Shown here: in pieces, positions 26,351 through 35,501 of the stretch
Position numbering within the stretch: position 1 is the stretch's first letter
Layout of the letters: each line of letters opens with the position of its first letter
The notes under the pieces: model-generated
Seen by the model: only the letters and a program-made list of their open reading frames with translations
Database searches by the model: none
Told to the model about the DNA's origin: nothing
Position numbers and translations under genes: made by a program
From: Flavobacterium defluvii
Lineage (GTDB): Bacteria > Bacteroidota > Bacteroidia > Flavobacteriales > Flavobacteriaceae
DNA: 64,000 nt
Assembly (NCBI RefSeq): GCF_900129555.1
Contig: NZ_FQWC01000011.1
Location: 62,001 to 126,000, forward strand
Direction of reading: 5' to 3'

Positions 26351-28738
26351 ATGAGCACATATAAACCTATTTATTCAACAACAATTCCGGATTTTGGAGT
26401 GATAGATTTTCGCCCGTTGGAACTGGAAAACGACGCTGTAATAATTCATGATTGGGTTAATCGTGATTATGCACAATATTGGGGCATGCAAGGAAAAAAT
26501 CTCGAAGAAGTTCGTTTAGAATACGAAAAAATAACCAAAGATTCAGATGTTTTTATCGGACTTGTAAATGGAGAAGTTTCCTTTTTATTAGAACGTTACA
26601 ATCCAAAACAAGATATTATTGGCAGCTATTATAAAGTTCAGGATTACGACTGCGGAATCCATATAATTGTTGCGCCGCCAGCAAAGCCCGTACATCAGTT
26701 TACATGGCATATTTTTTCGAGTATCATGAAATTTATTTTCAGAGACCTTACTATCGAAAGAATATTGGTTGAGCCCGATATTCGTAACAAAAAAATGTTT
26801 GATATCTGCCACCGCGTAGGCTTTGAAGATGGCGATGTTGTCAATTTACCGCACAAAACGGCACTATTAGCCTTTTGTACGCGTGAACAATTCATTAAAA
26901 AAATAGATCCATTCAACCTCAATTATACCGAAATGAATACCGAAAATCAAATAGAATTTCCAGAAAAAGCCATAACACATATTCAGCCAGAAGTTTGGGA
27001 AAAAGCCAATCGTTTGCTCGTAAAAAAAGCAATTTGTGAGTTTTCGCATGAACTTTTAATCAAACCAATTTTAGAATCAGATAATAAATATTCTTTAATT
27101 TCTGATGACAATTTAGTTAAATATACTTTTGAAGCAGAATTGCTGGAAATGAATCATTTGAATGTCGAATTGAACTCAATTTTAAAATATAAAAATGAAA
27201 AACTAATATCTTTAGACGCTGTTGATTTTATTCAGGAATTCAAAACCAGTTTAGGCATTTCAGAGCAATTGTTTCCGTCTTATATAGAAGAAATTATCAG
27301 CACACTTTACGGAAGCTGTTACAAATTATTAAAAGAAAATTCGACTTCAAAATCATTGGCCAATTCTGATTTTCAGACAATTGAACAAGCCATGATGGAA
27401 GGTCATCCGGGCTTTGTAGCCAATAATGGAAGAATTGGCTACAACAGCATGGATTACAAAGCGTACGCACCCGAAGCCGGAAATCCGTTCAGGATTTTAT
27501 GGCTGGCCGGACACCGTGACAGAACGGTTTATGCCGGAACTCAAAAACTGGATTATGATACTCTAATTCAGCAGGAATTAGGAACAGAAACCATTGCAAA
27601 ATTCAATTCCGTAATTTCAGAAAAAGGCCAGAATCCAAACGATTATTTCTTTATTCCCGTGCATCCGTGGCAATGGTTTAATAAACTCGCCAATTTATTT
27701 TCTCCGGAAATTGCCAAACAAAAACTAATTTGTGTAGGTTACAGTCCCGATTTATATCAGGCGCAGCAATCGATTAGAACTTTATTCAACTTAAGCAATC
27801 CTAAAAAATTATATACCAAAACATCGCTTTCAATCCTGAATATGGGCTTTATGCGCGGTTTGCCCGTTTATTATTTAGGAACTGCGCCGGAAATGGCAGA
27901 ATGGCTGGATCAATTATTAAGCGGTGATAAATATCTGCAAAAAGTTGGTTTCGGAATGTTGGGCGAAGTGGCTTCTGTAAGCTACATTAACCCGTATTTT
28001 GAAAGCTTCGGAAAACACAATCCATATAATAAGATGATTGCTTCTTTATGGAGAGAAAGCCCTGTTGCAAAACTCAAAAACGACGAACAATTGATGACAA
28101 TGGCGGCATTTTTACATTTGGATAAAGATGGAAATTCGCTGCTGTCTGAAATTATAAAAGCATCTTCATTATCAATAGACAATTGGCTTGCAGAATATTT
28201 TAAAGTGTATTTGAGTCCGTTATTGCATTGTTTTTATCAATACGATTTGGTTTTCATGCCACACGGTGAAAATCTTATTTTAGGATTAGAAAATCACGTT
28301 CCGGTGCGTTCTTTCCTGAAAGATATTACCGAAGAAGCCGTGATTTTAAATCCGGATGTTGAGATTCCTAAAAACATTGACAGAATTTATGCAGAAGTTC
28401 CGGAAGACGTAAAATTGCTTTCAATTTTTATTGATGTTTTTGATGGATTTTTCCGTTTCATGTCGGCAATTTTGGTTTCTAGTGACGGATATTCAGAAAA
28501 TCGTTTTTGGGAATTAGTGGCAGAATGTATCTCTGATTATCAGGAACAAAACCCACATCTTGAAGCTAAATTCGAGAAATATGATTTGTTTGCCAATGAA
28601 TTTCAGCTTTCCTGCCTGAACCGTTTACAATTAAATAATAATAAAACCATGATAGATCTAGATGATCCGGTGGCATTGTTACAGTTTCGGGGAAAACTGC
28701 AAAACCCAATCGCTCCATATAAAAAAGTAACAGCTTAA
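26351..28738 (+). CDS. Fused GNAT acyltransferase and IucA/IucC-type NIS synthetase (BibC-like)
   Basis: 795 residues. Residues ~1-190 are a GNAT acyltransferase (IIHDWVNRDYAQYWG, then ILVEPDIRNKKMF and CHRVGF), which acylates the hydroxylamine. From about residue 205 (WEKANRLLVKKAICEFSHE) it is an IucA/IucC synthetase with EGHPGFVANNGRIGY, IPVHPWQWF, TKTSLSILNMGFMRG and MPHGENLIL, the ATP and substrate motifs. NIS synthetases adenylate a carboxylate and form amide bonds without a ribosome or NRPS. The same two-domain order occurs in bisucaberin BibC. Both halves are paralogous to the next two genes. Confidence 0.92.
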   Translation: MSTYKPIYSTTIPDFGVIDFRPLELENDAVIIHDWVNRDYAQYWGMQGKNLEEVRLEYEKITKDSDVFIGLVNGEVSFLLERYNPKQDIIGSYYKVQDYDCGIHIIVAPPAKPVHQFTWHIFSSIMKFIFRDLTIERILVEPDIRNKKMFDICHRVGFEDGDVVNLPHKTALLAFCTREQFIKKIDPFNLNYTEMNTENQIEFPEKAITHIQPEVWEKANRLLVKKAICEFSHELLIKPILESDNKYSLISDDNLVKYTFEAELLEMNHLNVELNSILKYKNEKLISLDAVDFIQEFKTSLGISEQLFPSYIEEIISTLYGSCYKLLKENSTSKSLANSDFQTIEQAMMEGHPGFVANNGRIGYNSMDYKAYAPEAGNPFRILWLAGHRDRTVYAGTQKLDYDTLIQQELGTETIAKFNSVISEKGQNPNDYFFIPVHPWQWFNKLANLFSPEIAKQKLICVGYSPDLYQAQQSIRTLFNLSNPKKLYTKTSLSILNMGFMRGLPVYYLGTAPEMAEWLDQLLSGDKYLQKVGFGMLGEVASVSYINPYFESFGKHNPYNKMIASLWRESPVAKLKNDEQLMTMAAFLHLDKDGNSLLSEIIKASSLSIDNWLAEYFKVYLSPLLHCFYQYDLVFMPHGENLILGLENHVPVRSFLKDITEEAVILNPDVEIPKNIDRIYAEVPEDVKLLSIFIDVFDGFFRFMSAILVSSDGYSENRFWELVAECISDYQEQNPHLEAKFEKYDLFANEFQLSCLNRLQLNNNKTMIDLDDPVALLQFRGKLQNPIAPYKKVTA

Positions 28739-28749
28739 TTTTTAAGAAG

Positions 28750-29346
28750 ATGAATAGTATACTAACTCATCCAGAAAATGATGTCGCGAATGATGTTGTT
28801 TTTGTAAAATCAATTCCAGGTTTAGGGGTTTTTGAGCTGCGTCCGCTTGATATGGAACTCGATATTCCGATAATTCATAATTGGGTCAATCGCGATTATG
28901 CCGTTTATTGGGAAATGAATGGATTTTCGATAGAAGAAGTAAAAAATACCTACTATAATATTCAGGAAAAAGCGCAGGTTTATATGGGTAAATTCAACAA
29001 TAATGTCGCTTTTTTACTGGAATGTTATAATCCGCAAGACGATATTGTGGGCAAATATTATCAAGCCGAAAAAGGAGATAGAGGTATGCATATTTTAGTT
29101 GCCCCTTCAGAAAAACCAATTCCAAATTTTACCTGGAATATTTTTACCGTAATTCTGGATTTTATCTTTAGTGATGCTAAAAATCAGCGCATTGTGGTTG
29201 AACCAGATGCTAGAAATCATAAAATTCATTTACTGAATAAAAGAGCAGGATTTGTTTTTCAGCGTGTTCTTGATTTGCCGCATAAAAAAGCGCATTTGGA
29301 ATTCTGCACGCGTGAAGATTATTACAAGGCATTACAATTGGCTTAA
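28750..29346 (+). CDS. GNAT acyltransferase, siderophore type
   Basis: 198 residues, one GNAT domain, closely similar along its length to the N-terminal domain of the preceding protein (IIHNWVNRDYAVYWE, HILVAPSEKP, FCTREDYY at the end). Relatives (DesC, IucB, RhbD types) transfer succinyl or acetyl from CoA to a hydroxylamine. The gene starts 11 bp after the fused gene and ends 11 bp before the second synthetase, so it pairs with that synthetase as the fused domains pair with each other. Acyl donor is unknown. Confidence 0.88.
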   Translation: MNSILTHPENDVANDVVFVKSIPGLGVFELRPLDMELDIPIIHNWVNRDYAVYWEMNGFSIEEVKNTYYNIQEKAQVYMGKFNNNVAFLLECYNPQDDIVGKYYQAEKGDRGMHILVAPSEKPIPNFTWNIFTVILDFIFSDAKNQRIVVEPDARNHKIHLLNKRAGFVFQRVLDLPHKKAHLEFCTREDYYKALQLA

Positions 29347-29357
29347 TTGAATACAAA

Positions 29358-31151
29358 ATGAAAACACCAACCCAAAATATACAGCATTTAACAAAAGAGA
29401 ATTGGGATAAAGCAAACGCCATTTTGCTGAGAAAAACGTTAAGCGAATTTGCCCATGAATTATTAATTGTTCCAATAAAAAACGCTTTAAATTTATACAG
29501 TATTTTTTCTCCTGATAAAAAGACCGAATATAAATTTGAAGCTTCAATTTTAGCTTTAAATCATTGGTCAATCGCTTTAGATTCAATTCAAAGAACAATT
29601 GAAGGAAAAAAATCGCCTTTACGTTTATTAGAATTTATTATTGAATTTAAAGATACTTTAGGAATCAGCGAAAGTTTACTGCCAACGTATTTGGAAGAAA
29701 TCACAAGTACATTGTACAGTACGGCATATAAAATTGCAAACGAAAAATATACATCAAAAGATTTACTGGAATTAGATTATCAAAAAATCGAACACGCCAT
29801 GATCGAAGGACATCCGTGTTTTGTGGCGAACTCGGGTAAAAATGGTTTTAATATTGATGATTTTGCGACGTTTTCTCCAGAAGCCAATGTGCCTGTAAAA
29901 TTGTTATGGATTGCCGGACATAGGAGCAAAGCCACTTTTACAGCAATTAAATCTTTAGATTATCAAAAAGTATTGCAGCAGGAATTGTCTGCAGAAAATA
30001 TTACAGCATTCATAAATGTATTAAAATCTCAGGATTTAAACAGTCAGGATTATTATTTTTTTCCTGTACATCCGTGGCAGTGGTTTAATAAACTGGCTTT
30101 GATTTTTGCGACGGATATTGCCGAAAATCATTTGGTTTGCCTTGGTTATGGAGATGATGAATATTCGGCACAACAATCGATACGTACTTTTTTTAATACC
30201 TCTTCACCAGAGAAATTTTATGCTAAAACAGCACTTTCTGTAATCAATATGGGATTTATGCGCGGACTTTCTCCGTATTATATGGAAAGTACGCCGGCCA
30301 TTACAGAATGGGTTGCAGATTTAGTCGAAAATGATTCGTATTTACAGCAAAAAGGATTTACACTTTTAGGAGAAGTCGCAACAGTTGGCTATCGCAATTT
30401 CTTGTACGAACCTTTAGGAAGAAGTATTCCGCACAATAAAATGCTGGCTGCGTTATGGCGTGAAAGCCCAATTCCGAAATTAGAAAACGGACAGCATATC
30501 ATGACAATGGCGGCGTTACTGCATGTTGATCAATCCGGAAATGCGTTTGTTTCAGAATTAATCAAAAAATCTGGAATCAGCGCAAAGTCCTGGATTAGTA
30601 ATTATCTAGATGTTTATCTTTCGCCTTTACTGCATTGTTTTTATCAGCATGAAATGGTTTTTATGCCGCACGGTGAAAATCTGATTTTGGTTTTAGAAAA
30701 CCATATTCCGGTAAAAGCCATTATGAAAGACATTACAGAAGAAGTAATGGTTTTTAATGGAGAAATTTCGCTGCCGGAAAAAGTAAAACGAATTTATATT
30801 GATATGAAAGAATCGTTGAGAATTCTTTGCATTTTTAATGATGTCTTTCAGTTTTATTTCCGTTTTCTTTCTGCAATTTTATCCGAAACCCAAACACTTT
30901 CTGAAGAAGATTTCTGGTCAGCCGTTGCCGATTGTATTCAGGAATATCAGTTAGCACATCCACATTTACAGGAACAATTTAAAAAGTACAATTTGTTTGT
31001 TTCAGAATTTGATTCTTGTTGTCTGAACCGTTTGCAATTGCGTAATAATAAGCAAATGTTAGATTTAGCAGATCCTGTTGACAGTCTTCAGTTTGTTGGT
31101 AAACTAACGAATCCTGTTGCAGTTTTCAGCCAGCAAGAAACTACAATTTAA
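29358..31151 (+). CDS. IucA/IucC-type NIS siderophore synthetase
   Basis: 597 residues, a stand-alone NIS synthetase. Motifs parallel the fused enzyme: EGHPCFVANSGKNGF, FPVHPWQWF, KTALSVINMGFMRG and MPHGENLIL. The C-terminal ferric-siderophore-reductase-like region ends near LQLRNNKQML. Each NIS enzyme would activate a carboxylate for coupling to a hydroxylated diamine. Two different synthetases in one operon suggest two coupling steps or an unsymmetrical product, an inference. A 19-bp-arm palindrome lies 19 bp after its stop, followed by the broken exporter gene. Confidence 0.92.
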   Translation: MKTPTQNIQHLTKENWDKANAILLRKTLSEFAHELLIVPIKNALNLYSIFSPDKKTEYKFEASILALNHWSIALDSIQRTIEGKKSPLRLLEFIIEFKDTLGISESLLPTYLEEITSTLYSTAYKIANEKYTSKDLLELDYQKIEHAMIEGHPCFVANSGKNGFNIDDFATFSPEANVPVKLLWIAGHRSKATFTAIKSLDYQKVLQQELSAENITAFINVLKSQDLNSQDYYFFPVHPWQWFNKLALIFATDIAENHLVCLGYGDDEYSAQQSIRTFFNTSSPEKFYAKTALSVINMGFMRGLSPYYMESTPAITEWVADLVENDSYLQQKGFTLLGEVATVGYRNFLYEPLGRSIPHNKMLAALWRESPIPKLENGQHIMTMAALLHVDQSGNAFVSELIKKSGISAKSWISNYLDVYLSPLLHCFYQHEMVFMPHGENLILVLENHIPVKAIMKDITEEVMVFNGEISLPEKVKRIYIDMKESLRILCIFNDVFQFYFRFLSAILSETQTLSEEDFWSAVADCIQEYQLAHPHLQEQFKKYNLFVSEFDSCCLNRLQLRNNKQMLDLADPVDSLQFVGKLTNPVAVFSQQETTI

Positions 31152-31170
31152 AAGATCAAAATATTTTTTC

Positions 31171-31218
31171 CGCCACGAATTCACGAATTTTTTATTTATA
31201 ATTCGTGAATTCGTGGCG
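31171..31218. repeat. 19-bp-arm perfect palindrome
   Basis: CGCCACGAATTCACGAATT (31171-31189) and its exact reverse complement (31200-31218) enclose a 10-nt AT loop. It lies between the second NIS synthetase and the MATE remnant. Confidence 0.7.
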
Positions 31219-31281
31219 AATAATAATCTGCGTGAAACAAAAGCTTTGCGCCCTAGCGCCTTTGTGGCAATAAAAAAAACT

Positions 31282-31832
31282 ATGTTCAAACGCTTAAATA
31301 AAATAATGCAATATGCAGAATCATTTGATTTTACAAAAGGAAGTATTACAAAAGGAATTCTGATTTTGTCCATTCCGATGGTTTTAGAAATGGCAATGGA
31401 ATCTGTTTTTGCGTTGGTCGATTTGTATTTTGTGGGACATTTAAAAGAAAGCAATTATGCGATTCAGGTTGTTGGTTTAACTGAGTCGGTTTTTGCAATT
31501 ATTTATTCAATTGCCATCGGAATCAGTATTGCAACAACAGCAATTGTTGCACGGCGTATTGGTGAAAAAGAGACCCGGCAGGCTGCAGAATCAGGTGTAC
31601 AAGCTATAATAATTGCAATTGCCATCAATGTATTTATTAGTTTGGGAGGATTTATTTTTGCAAAAGAAATCCTGATGTTAATGGGAGCTTCTGCATCTGC
31701 TGTGGTTTATGGCGTAAATATCAAATGGGACCGATCGGAGTTTTTATCGTCATTCCCGCCGCCGAAACTTTAATTACGATACTAAGTATGATAATGTATA
31801 AAAAAGGGAAGTGGAAAAAGGTATTGGTTTAA
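31282..31832 (+). pseudogene. MATE-family exporter with internal deletion
   Basis: From ATG 31282 the first ~147 codons encode the N-terminal four or so helices of a MATE exporter (ITKGILILSIPMVLEMAMES, then TTAIVARRIGEKE). At about 31720 the reading switches: codons from 31725 encode the C-terminal end of a MATE protein (MGPIGVFIVIPAAETLIT up to a Lys-rich tail, stop at 31832) in a different frame. Roughly 250 middle residues of a usual ~450 are missing. The N-terminal frame stops at 31773. Position after the synthetases suggests it once exported the siderophore. A real gene of changed function is less likely. Confidence 0.85.
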
Positions 31833-32000
31833 GATTATTTATTAAAGCAATGATATTTAAGTAGTTGTGTGTCTCTGTAGCTTTTTTTCGATAAATTAGC
31901 CCAAATGTAGATTTATAAATAGCAGATCTTAAAAAAAAAATATTTCTGCTATTCCTATATTCTATCAAAAGCCAAATTTAAAATATTAAAGTAAATAATT

Positions 32001-32747
32001 ATGAATCAGTTATATACGAGGAATAGACTTTATATCACTACAGAAGAACAAGGATTAATAAAAAATACCCCAATATTGTTAGGCGGAGCCGGAATAGGCA
32101 GCGCTATTGCAGAATGTTTGTTACGACTGGGATTTGAAAACCTCACGATAATTGATGGTGATGTTGTCGAATTATCAAATTTAAACAGACAAAATTATAC
32201 GGAAGAAAATATTTTAAAATCTAAAGCAGAAGCCATTAAGGAAAGATTACTTTCCATTAATAATAACGCCAAAATTACAATTCACAATTGCTTTTTAACA
32301 CCCGAAAATGTTAGCGATTATATAAAAGACTGCAAAATCGCAGTGAATGCTTTAGATTTTACATCAGATGTTCCGCTTTTGTTTGATTCCATTTGCCAGA
32401 AAAAAAACATACCCGTTCTGCATCCGTATAATTTGGGATGGGGAGCGTTGATAATAGTAATTTCTAATGCCAAAGGATTAGATTCGTTAAAGAAACCTAA
32501 TGAAAGATTTAGCGAGATTAATGTTGTTGATTATGTGTTGCAATACATGAGGGAACAGGGAAAACCGCAGGAATGGCTGGAAGAAATTTTAGATCAGTAT
32601 ATAAAAGAAAATAAAAATCTTTCTCCTCCTCAGCTTTCTGCCGCTTCGTGGATCGCTGCCGGAATTTGTACGCATCTTGCGTTTGATATTACTGTTGGTA
32701 AACCTGTAAAAGTATTTCCGGAATTTTATTTGACAACAATTAAATAG
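32001..32747 (+). CDS. ThiF/MoeB/HesA-type adenylating enzyme
   Basis: 248 residues of the E1-like ThiF fold. ATP loop LGGAGIGSAIAE at ~28-40, then IDGDVVELSNLNRQN, the family's substrate-ATP contact, followed by the NALDF segment. No CxxC zinc pairs are seen. ThiF relatives adenylate a peptide C-terminus; in microcin C7 a related enzyme (MccB) modifies the peptide itself. It precedes the first NHLP precursor by ~256 bp with a terminator between, so it may be a separate transcript of the same system. Substrate unknown; a role in peptide tailoring is inferred from context. Confidence 0.8.
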   Translation: MNQLYTRNRLYITTEEQGLIKNTPILLGGAGIGSAIAECLLRLGFENLTIIDGDVVELSNLNRQNYTEENILKSKAEAIKERLLSINNNAKITIHNCFLTPENVSDYIKDCKIAVNALDFTSDVPLLFDSICQKKNIPVLHPYNLGWGALIIVISNAKGLDSLKKPNERFSEINVVDYVLQYMREQGKPQEWLEEILDQYIKENKNLSPPQLSAASWIAAGICTHLAFDITVGKPVKVFPEFYLTTIK

Positions 32748-32804
32748 AAATTAAAGAATCTATTTTCTTAGTTTATTTTCTCTAACATAAAAGATTTTTC
32801 TTAG

Positions 32805-32842
32805 AAGCTGCTTTCAAAATAATATTTGAAAGCAGCTTTTTT
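32805..32842 (+). terminator. Terminator after the ThiF-like gene
   Basis: A perfect 14-bp stem (32805-32818 with 32825-32838) is followed by T-rich sequence. Confidence 0.85.
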
Positions 32843-32911
32843 GATTATGGCCTTACATTTTTACTTTAATTTTTTTCCATTTTTTAATAATTATTAAAAA
32901 TAGAAACAACC

Positions 32912-32940
32912 TTTTTGTCAGTCTATTTGGCAATTCTATA
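32912..32940 (+). promoter_or_regulatory. Shared upstream element of precursor 1
   Basis: TTTTTGTCAG-N4-TTTGGCA-N4-TATA. The same invariant bases with the same spacing occur upstream of precursor 2 at 35428. It ends 63 bp before the start codon. It is not the standard TAnnTTTG promoter and lacks the -12 GC of sigma-54 sites. Confidence 0.55.
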
Positions 32941-33003
32941 TCACTTAATGCAAATAATTTTACAATAGCAGAAACAATTAGGTCTAATCATAAATTAAAA
33001 AAA

Positions 33004-33336
33004 ATGGAATTAACTAACGAACAAAAGGTTTTAGAATCTATTGTAAAAAAAGCCTGGAAGGATCCAGTGTTTAAAGACAATTTAATAAAGAGTCCTGTTG
33101 AGACAATAGAAAATTTCTTAGAACGTCCAATCCATTTGCCGGAAGGAAAAACATTAGCCTTTGTAGATCAGTCCAATTCTTCTACAATTTTTATCAATAT
33201 TCCTGCAGAACCAGATTTTGAAGATATGGAATTGAACGAAGAACAATTGGATATAATTTCTGGTGGAGCAGAAGCTGATCATACACCGCCTATTATTGTG
33301 AGCGCAACGAATTATTCCTCAAATATTTTTGGATAA
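33004..33336 (+). CDS. NHLP-leader peptide precursor 1
   Basis: 110 residues. Residues 1-88 are a nitrile-hydratase-alpha-like leader (TIGR03793 type): AWKDPVFKDNLI, then LPEGKTLAFVDQ and IFINIPAEP, ending in ISGG (87-88), the C39-type cleavage site. The predicted core is 22 residues, rich in Asp, Ser, Asn, Ile and Pro, with no Cys. Leaders of this family direct modification and export by NHLM transporters. It is separated from the other precursors by the cyclase gene, and has its own terminator. Confidence 0.9.
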   Translation: MELTNEQKVLESIVKKAWKDPVFKDNLIKSPVETIENFLERPIHLPEGKTLAFVDQSNSSTIFINIPAEPDFEDMELNEEQLDIISGGAEADHTPPIIVSATNYSSNIFG

Positions 33337-33365
33337 AAAAGTACTGCGGATAATTAACGTAAAGT

Positions 33366-33405
33366 AAAAACGTATGTGCTCGTTACCGAACATATGCGTT
33401 TTTTT
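33366..33405 (+). terminator. Terminator after precursor 1
   Basis: AAAAACGTATGT pairs with ACATATGCGTTTTT (one bulge) and ends in seven T. It separates precursor 1 from the cyclase gene. Confidence 0.75.
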
Positions 33406-33422
33406 AATTTAAAACTTTTATT

Positions 33423-35423
33423 GTGAAAATCTTGTTTACATATTTATTGTTTTTTTTGTTTCTGATAGACGGAACAAGTTTAGATGCACAATCCAAAGTG
33501 TCATCTAACCATATCTCAGCATCTGTATACGAAAACAAACAAACCGCAGACAGCTTATTAACCGCTGGTGAAAAAAGCCAGAATACCGGAAAATTTTTAG
33601 AAGCAATGTCTTTGTTTGAAAAAGGTTTAAAGATCTATCAAAAGCTAAACAATCAAAAAGGTATTGGAGACAGTTACAATAAAATAGCAACAAACTACTA
33701 CTATCAGGGCGATTATTTAAAAGCCCTTTCATACTTCACAAAGTGCAAGAAAACTTATGAGAAAGCCAATTTCGATAAAGGAGTTGCCGCTGCATTAAAT
33801 AACATGGGTGCAGTTTATTATTACTTAGGAAATTATCCAAAGGCATTGGATTTTTACAGTCAGGTAATCAAAATTCAGAAAAAAATAGGAGATAAAAAAG
33901 TTATTGCCGCAGCAACACAAAACATTGGCGGAATATATGTAGATATTAGAGATTATACTAATGCAATGATTTATTCTCAAAAAGCAAATGCTATTTACAG
34001 AGAACTAAAAGATTCTATAGGGATTTCTCATAACTTAAATGGAGCCGGGAAAATTTATATGATGCAAAAAGAATATGCAAAGGCAAATGATTTTTTTAAT
34101 CAGGCTTTGGCAATTGCAAATAAAATAGACGACAAACAAAAAAGGATAGAAGTACTTTATAATTTGGGTGAACTATTTAATACTCAGGGAGATCTTACCA
34201 AATCCCTTTCTTATTATAATCTTTGCCTCGAATCTTCTCAAAAAATAAACAGTTTACAATATATAAGCATTACCCAAGTTGCGATTGGTAACATATTAAG
34301 TAAACTTGGCTATACTGATAAAGCGCTTAAAAAGTGCAAAACAGGACTAGATATTGCAGAAACTCTTGGAGCATTATCAGTAAAAAAAGATGCCTGTAAA
34401 TGTCTTTATGAAACTTATAAAGCAAGAGGCAATAATAATCTGGCGCTTAATTACTACGAAAAATCAAATGATTATAAAGACAGTCTGCAATCTGAAGAAA
34501 CTTCTAATAAGATTTTGAACATGGAGTTTCAAAAAGCGATGCTTATTGATAGTATTGCTTATGTGACAAAAGTGCATCAAATTGATCTTAAACATAAAGA
34601 GGAAGTTCAGAAGAAAGAAAAACAACGAAACTTAATTATTATTTCTTTAGGATTTATTGTATTGATTACAATTGCTTTATGGAACAGGCTTAATTATGTA
34701 CGAAGATCTAAAAAAGCATTAACAATAGAAAAAGACCGTTCTGAAAAATTGCTGCTAAACATTCTGCCAGAAGAAATAGCCGAAGAATTAAAAGAAAAAG
34801 GTTTTGTAAATGCAAGGGATTTTAATCTGGTTTCTATTCTTTTTACCGATTTTAAATCTTTTACCCAGACCGCGGAAAGAATGTCTCCGCAAAATTTGGT
34901 TGAAGAAATAAATATTTGTTTCAAAGCATTTGATTTTATCTCTGATAAATATAACATCGAAAAAATTAAAACTATCGGAGATTCCTATATGGCAGCAGGA
35001 GGTATTCCAAATCCTGATAAAAATTCATTAAAAAATATTGTATATGCGGCATTAGAAATGCAGGAATTTATGATTCAGCGAAAAATACTCAACACAGCTG
35101 CAGATGTGCCGGCTTTTGAAATGCGTTTGGGTATTCATGCCGGACCAATTGTAGCGGGAATCGTGGGGATAAAAAAGTTTCAATATGATGTTTGGGGCGA
35201 TACTGTAAATACAGCAAGCAGAATTGAAAGTAACGGAATGGTAGAAAAAGTCAATATAAGTGAATCTCTGTACAATTTAATTAAAGATGAAGAAGCTTTT
35301 GTATTTGAATACCGAGGCAAAATTTACGCAAAAGGAAAAGGAGAGATCAAAATGTATTTTGTTGAGAAAAACGATATTTCGCTGGCAAATCCTACAATAG
35401 TATTGGAGCAGAGTTATGTTTAA
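33423..35423 (+). CDS. TPR-domain class III adenylate cyclase
   Basis: 666 residues from a GTG start. Signal peptide 1-23, TPR repeats ~45-350, a coiled segment, one membrane helix (403-420), then a class III cyclase domain (~465-640). All catalytic positions are present: metal Asp476 and Asp520, substrate-specifying Lys516 and Asp589 (ATP type), transition-state Asn596 and Arg600. The TPRs face the periplasm and the cyclase the cytoplasm. It lies between precursors 1 and 2, and a cNMP-binding protein is encoded at 42846, suggesting a cAMP signal within this locus. The signal it senses is unknown. Confidence 0.92.
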   Translation: MKILFTYLLFFLFLIDGTSLDAQSKVSSNHISASVYENKQTADSLLTAGEKSQNTGKFLEAMSLFEKGLKIYQKLNNQKGIGDSYNKIATNYYYQGDYLKALSYFTKCKKTYEKANFDKGVAAALNNMGAVYYYLGNYPKALDFYSQVIKIQKKIGDKKVIAAATQNIGGIYVDIRDYTNAMIYSQKANAIYRELKDSIGISHNLNGAGKIYMMQKEYAKANDFFNQALAIANKIDDKQKRIEVLYNLGELFNTQGDLTKSLSYYNLCLESSQKINSLQYISITQVAIGNILSKLGYTDKALKKCKTGLDIAETLGALSVKKDACKCLYETYKARGNNNLALNYYEKSNDYKDSLQSEETSNKILNMEFQKAMLIDSIAYVTKVHQIDLKHKEEVQKKEKQRNLIIISLGFIVLITIALWNRLNYVRRSKKALTIEKDRSEKLLLNILPEEIAEELKEKGFVNARDFNLVSILFTDFKSFTQTAERMSPQNLVEEINICFKAFDFISDKYNIEKIKTIGDSYMAAGGIPNPDKNSLKNIVYAALEMQEFMIQRKILNTAADVPAFEMRLGIHAGPIVAGIVGIKKFQYDVWGDTVNTASRIESNGMVEKVNISESLYNLIKDEEAFVFEYRGKIYAKGKGEIKMYFVEKNDISLANPTIVLEQSYV

Positions 35424-35427
35424 GAGA

Positions 35428-35456
35428 TTTTTGTCAGTTTTTTTGGCATTTTTATA
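35428..35456 (+). promoter_or_regulatory. Shared upstream element of precursor 2 array
   Basis: Same TTTTTGTCAG-N4-TTTGGCA-N4-TATA arrangement as at 32912, ending 45 bp before the precursor 2 start. It begins 5 bp past the cyclase stop. Confidence 0.55.
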
Positions 35457-35501
35457 ATTATTAAGAGGGCTAATTTTACATTATACAAAAGGAAAGAAAT
35501 C

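Noticed and set aside
26588..27049. Open frames opposite the NIS synthetase gene
   Set aside because: They are antisense shadows with no start context or recognisable domain.
31117..31281. Extended N-terminus of the MATE remnant
   Set aside because: These codons lie in the palindromic repeat; the MATE family start matches the ATG at 31282 instead.
32912..32940. Sigma-54 promoter reading of the TTTGGCA element
   Set aside because: The GG is present but no GC pair is found at the required 10-bp distance in either copy.
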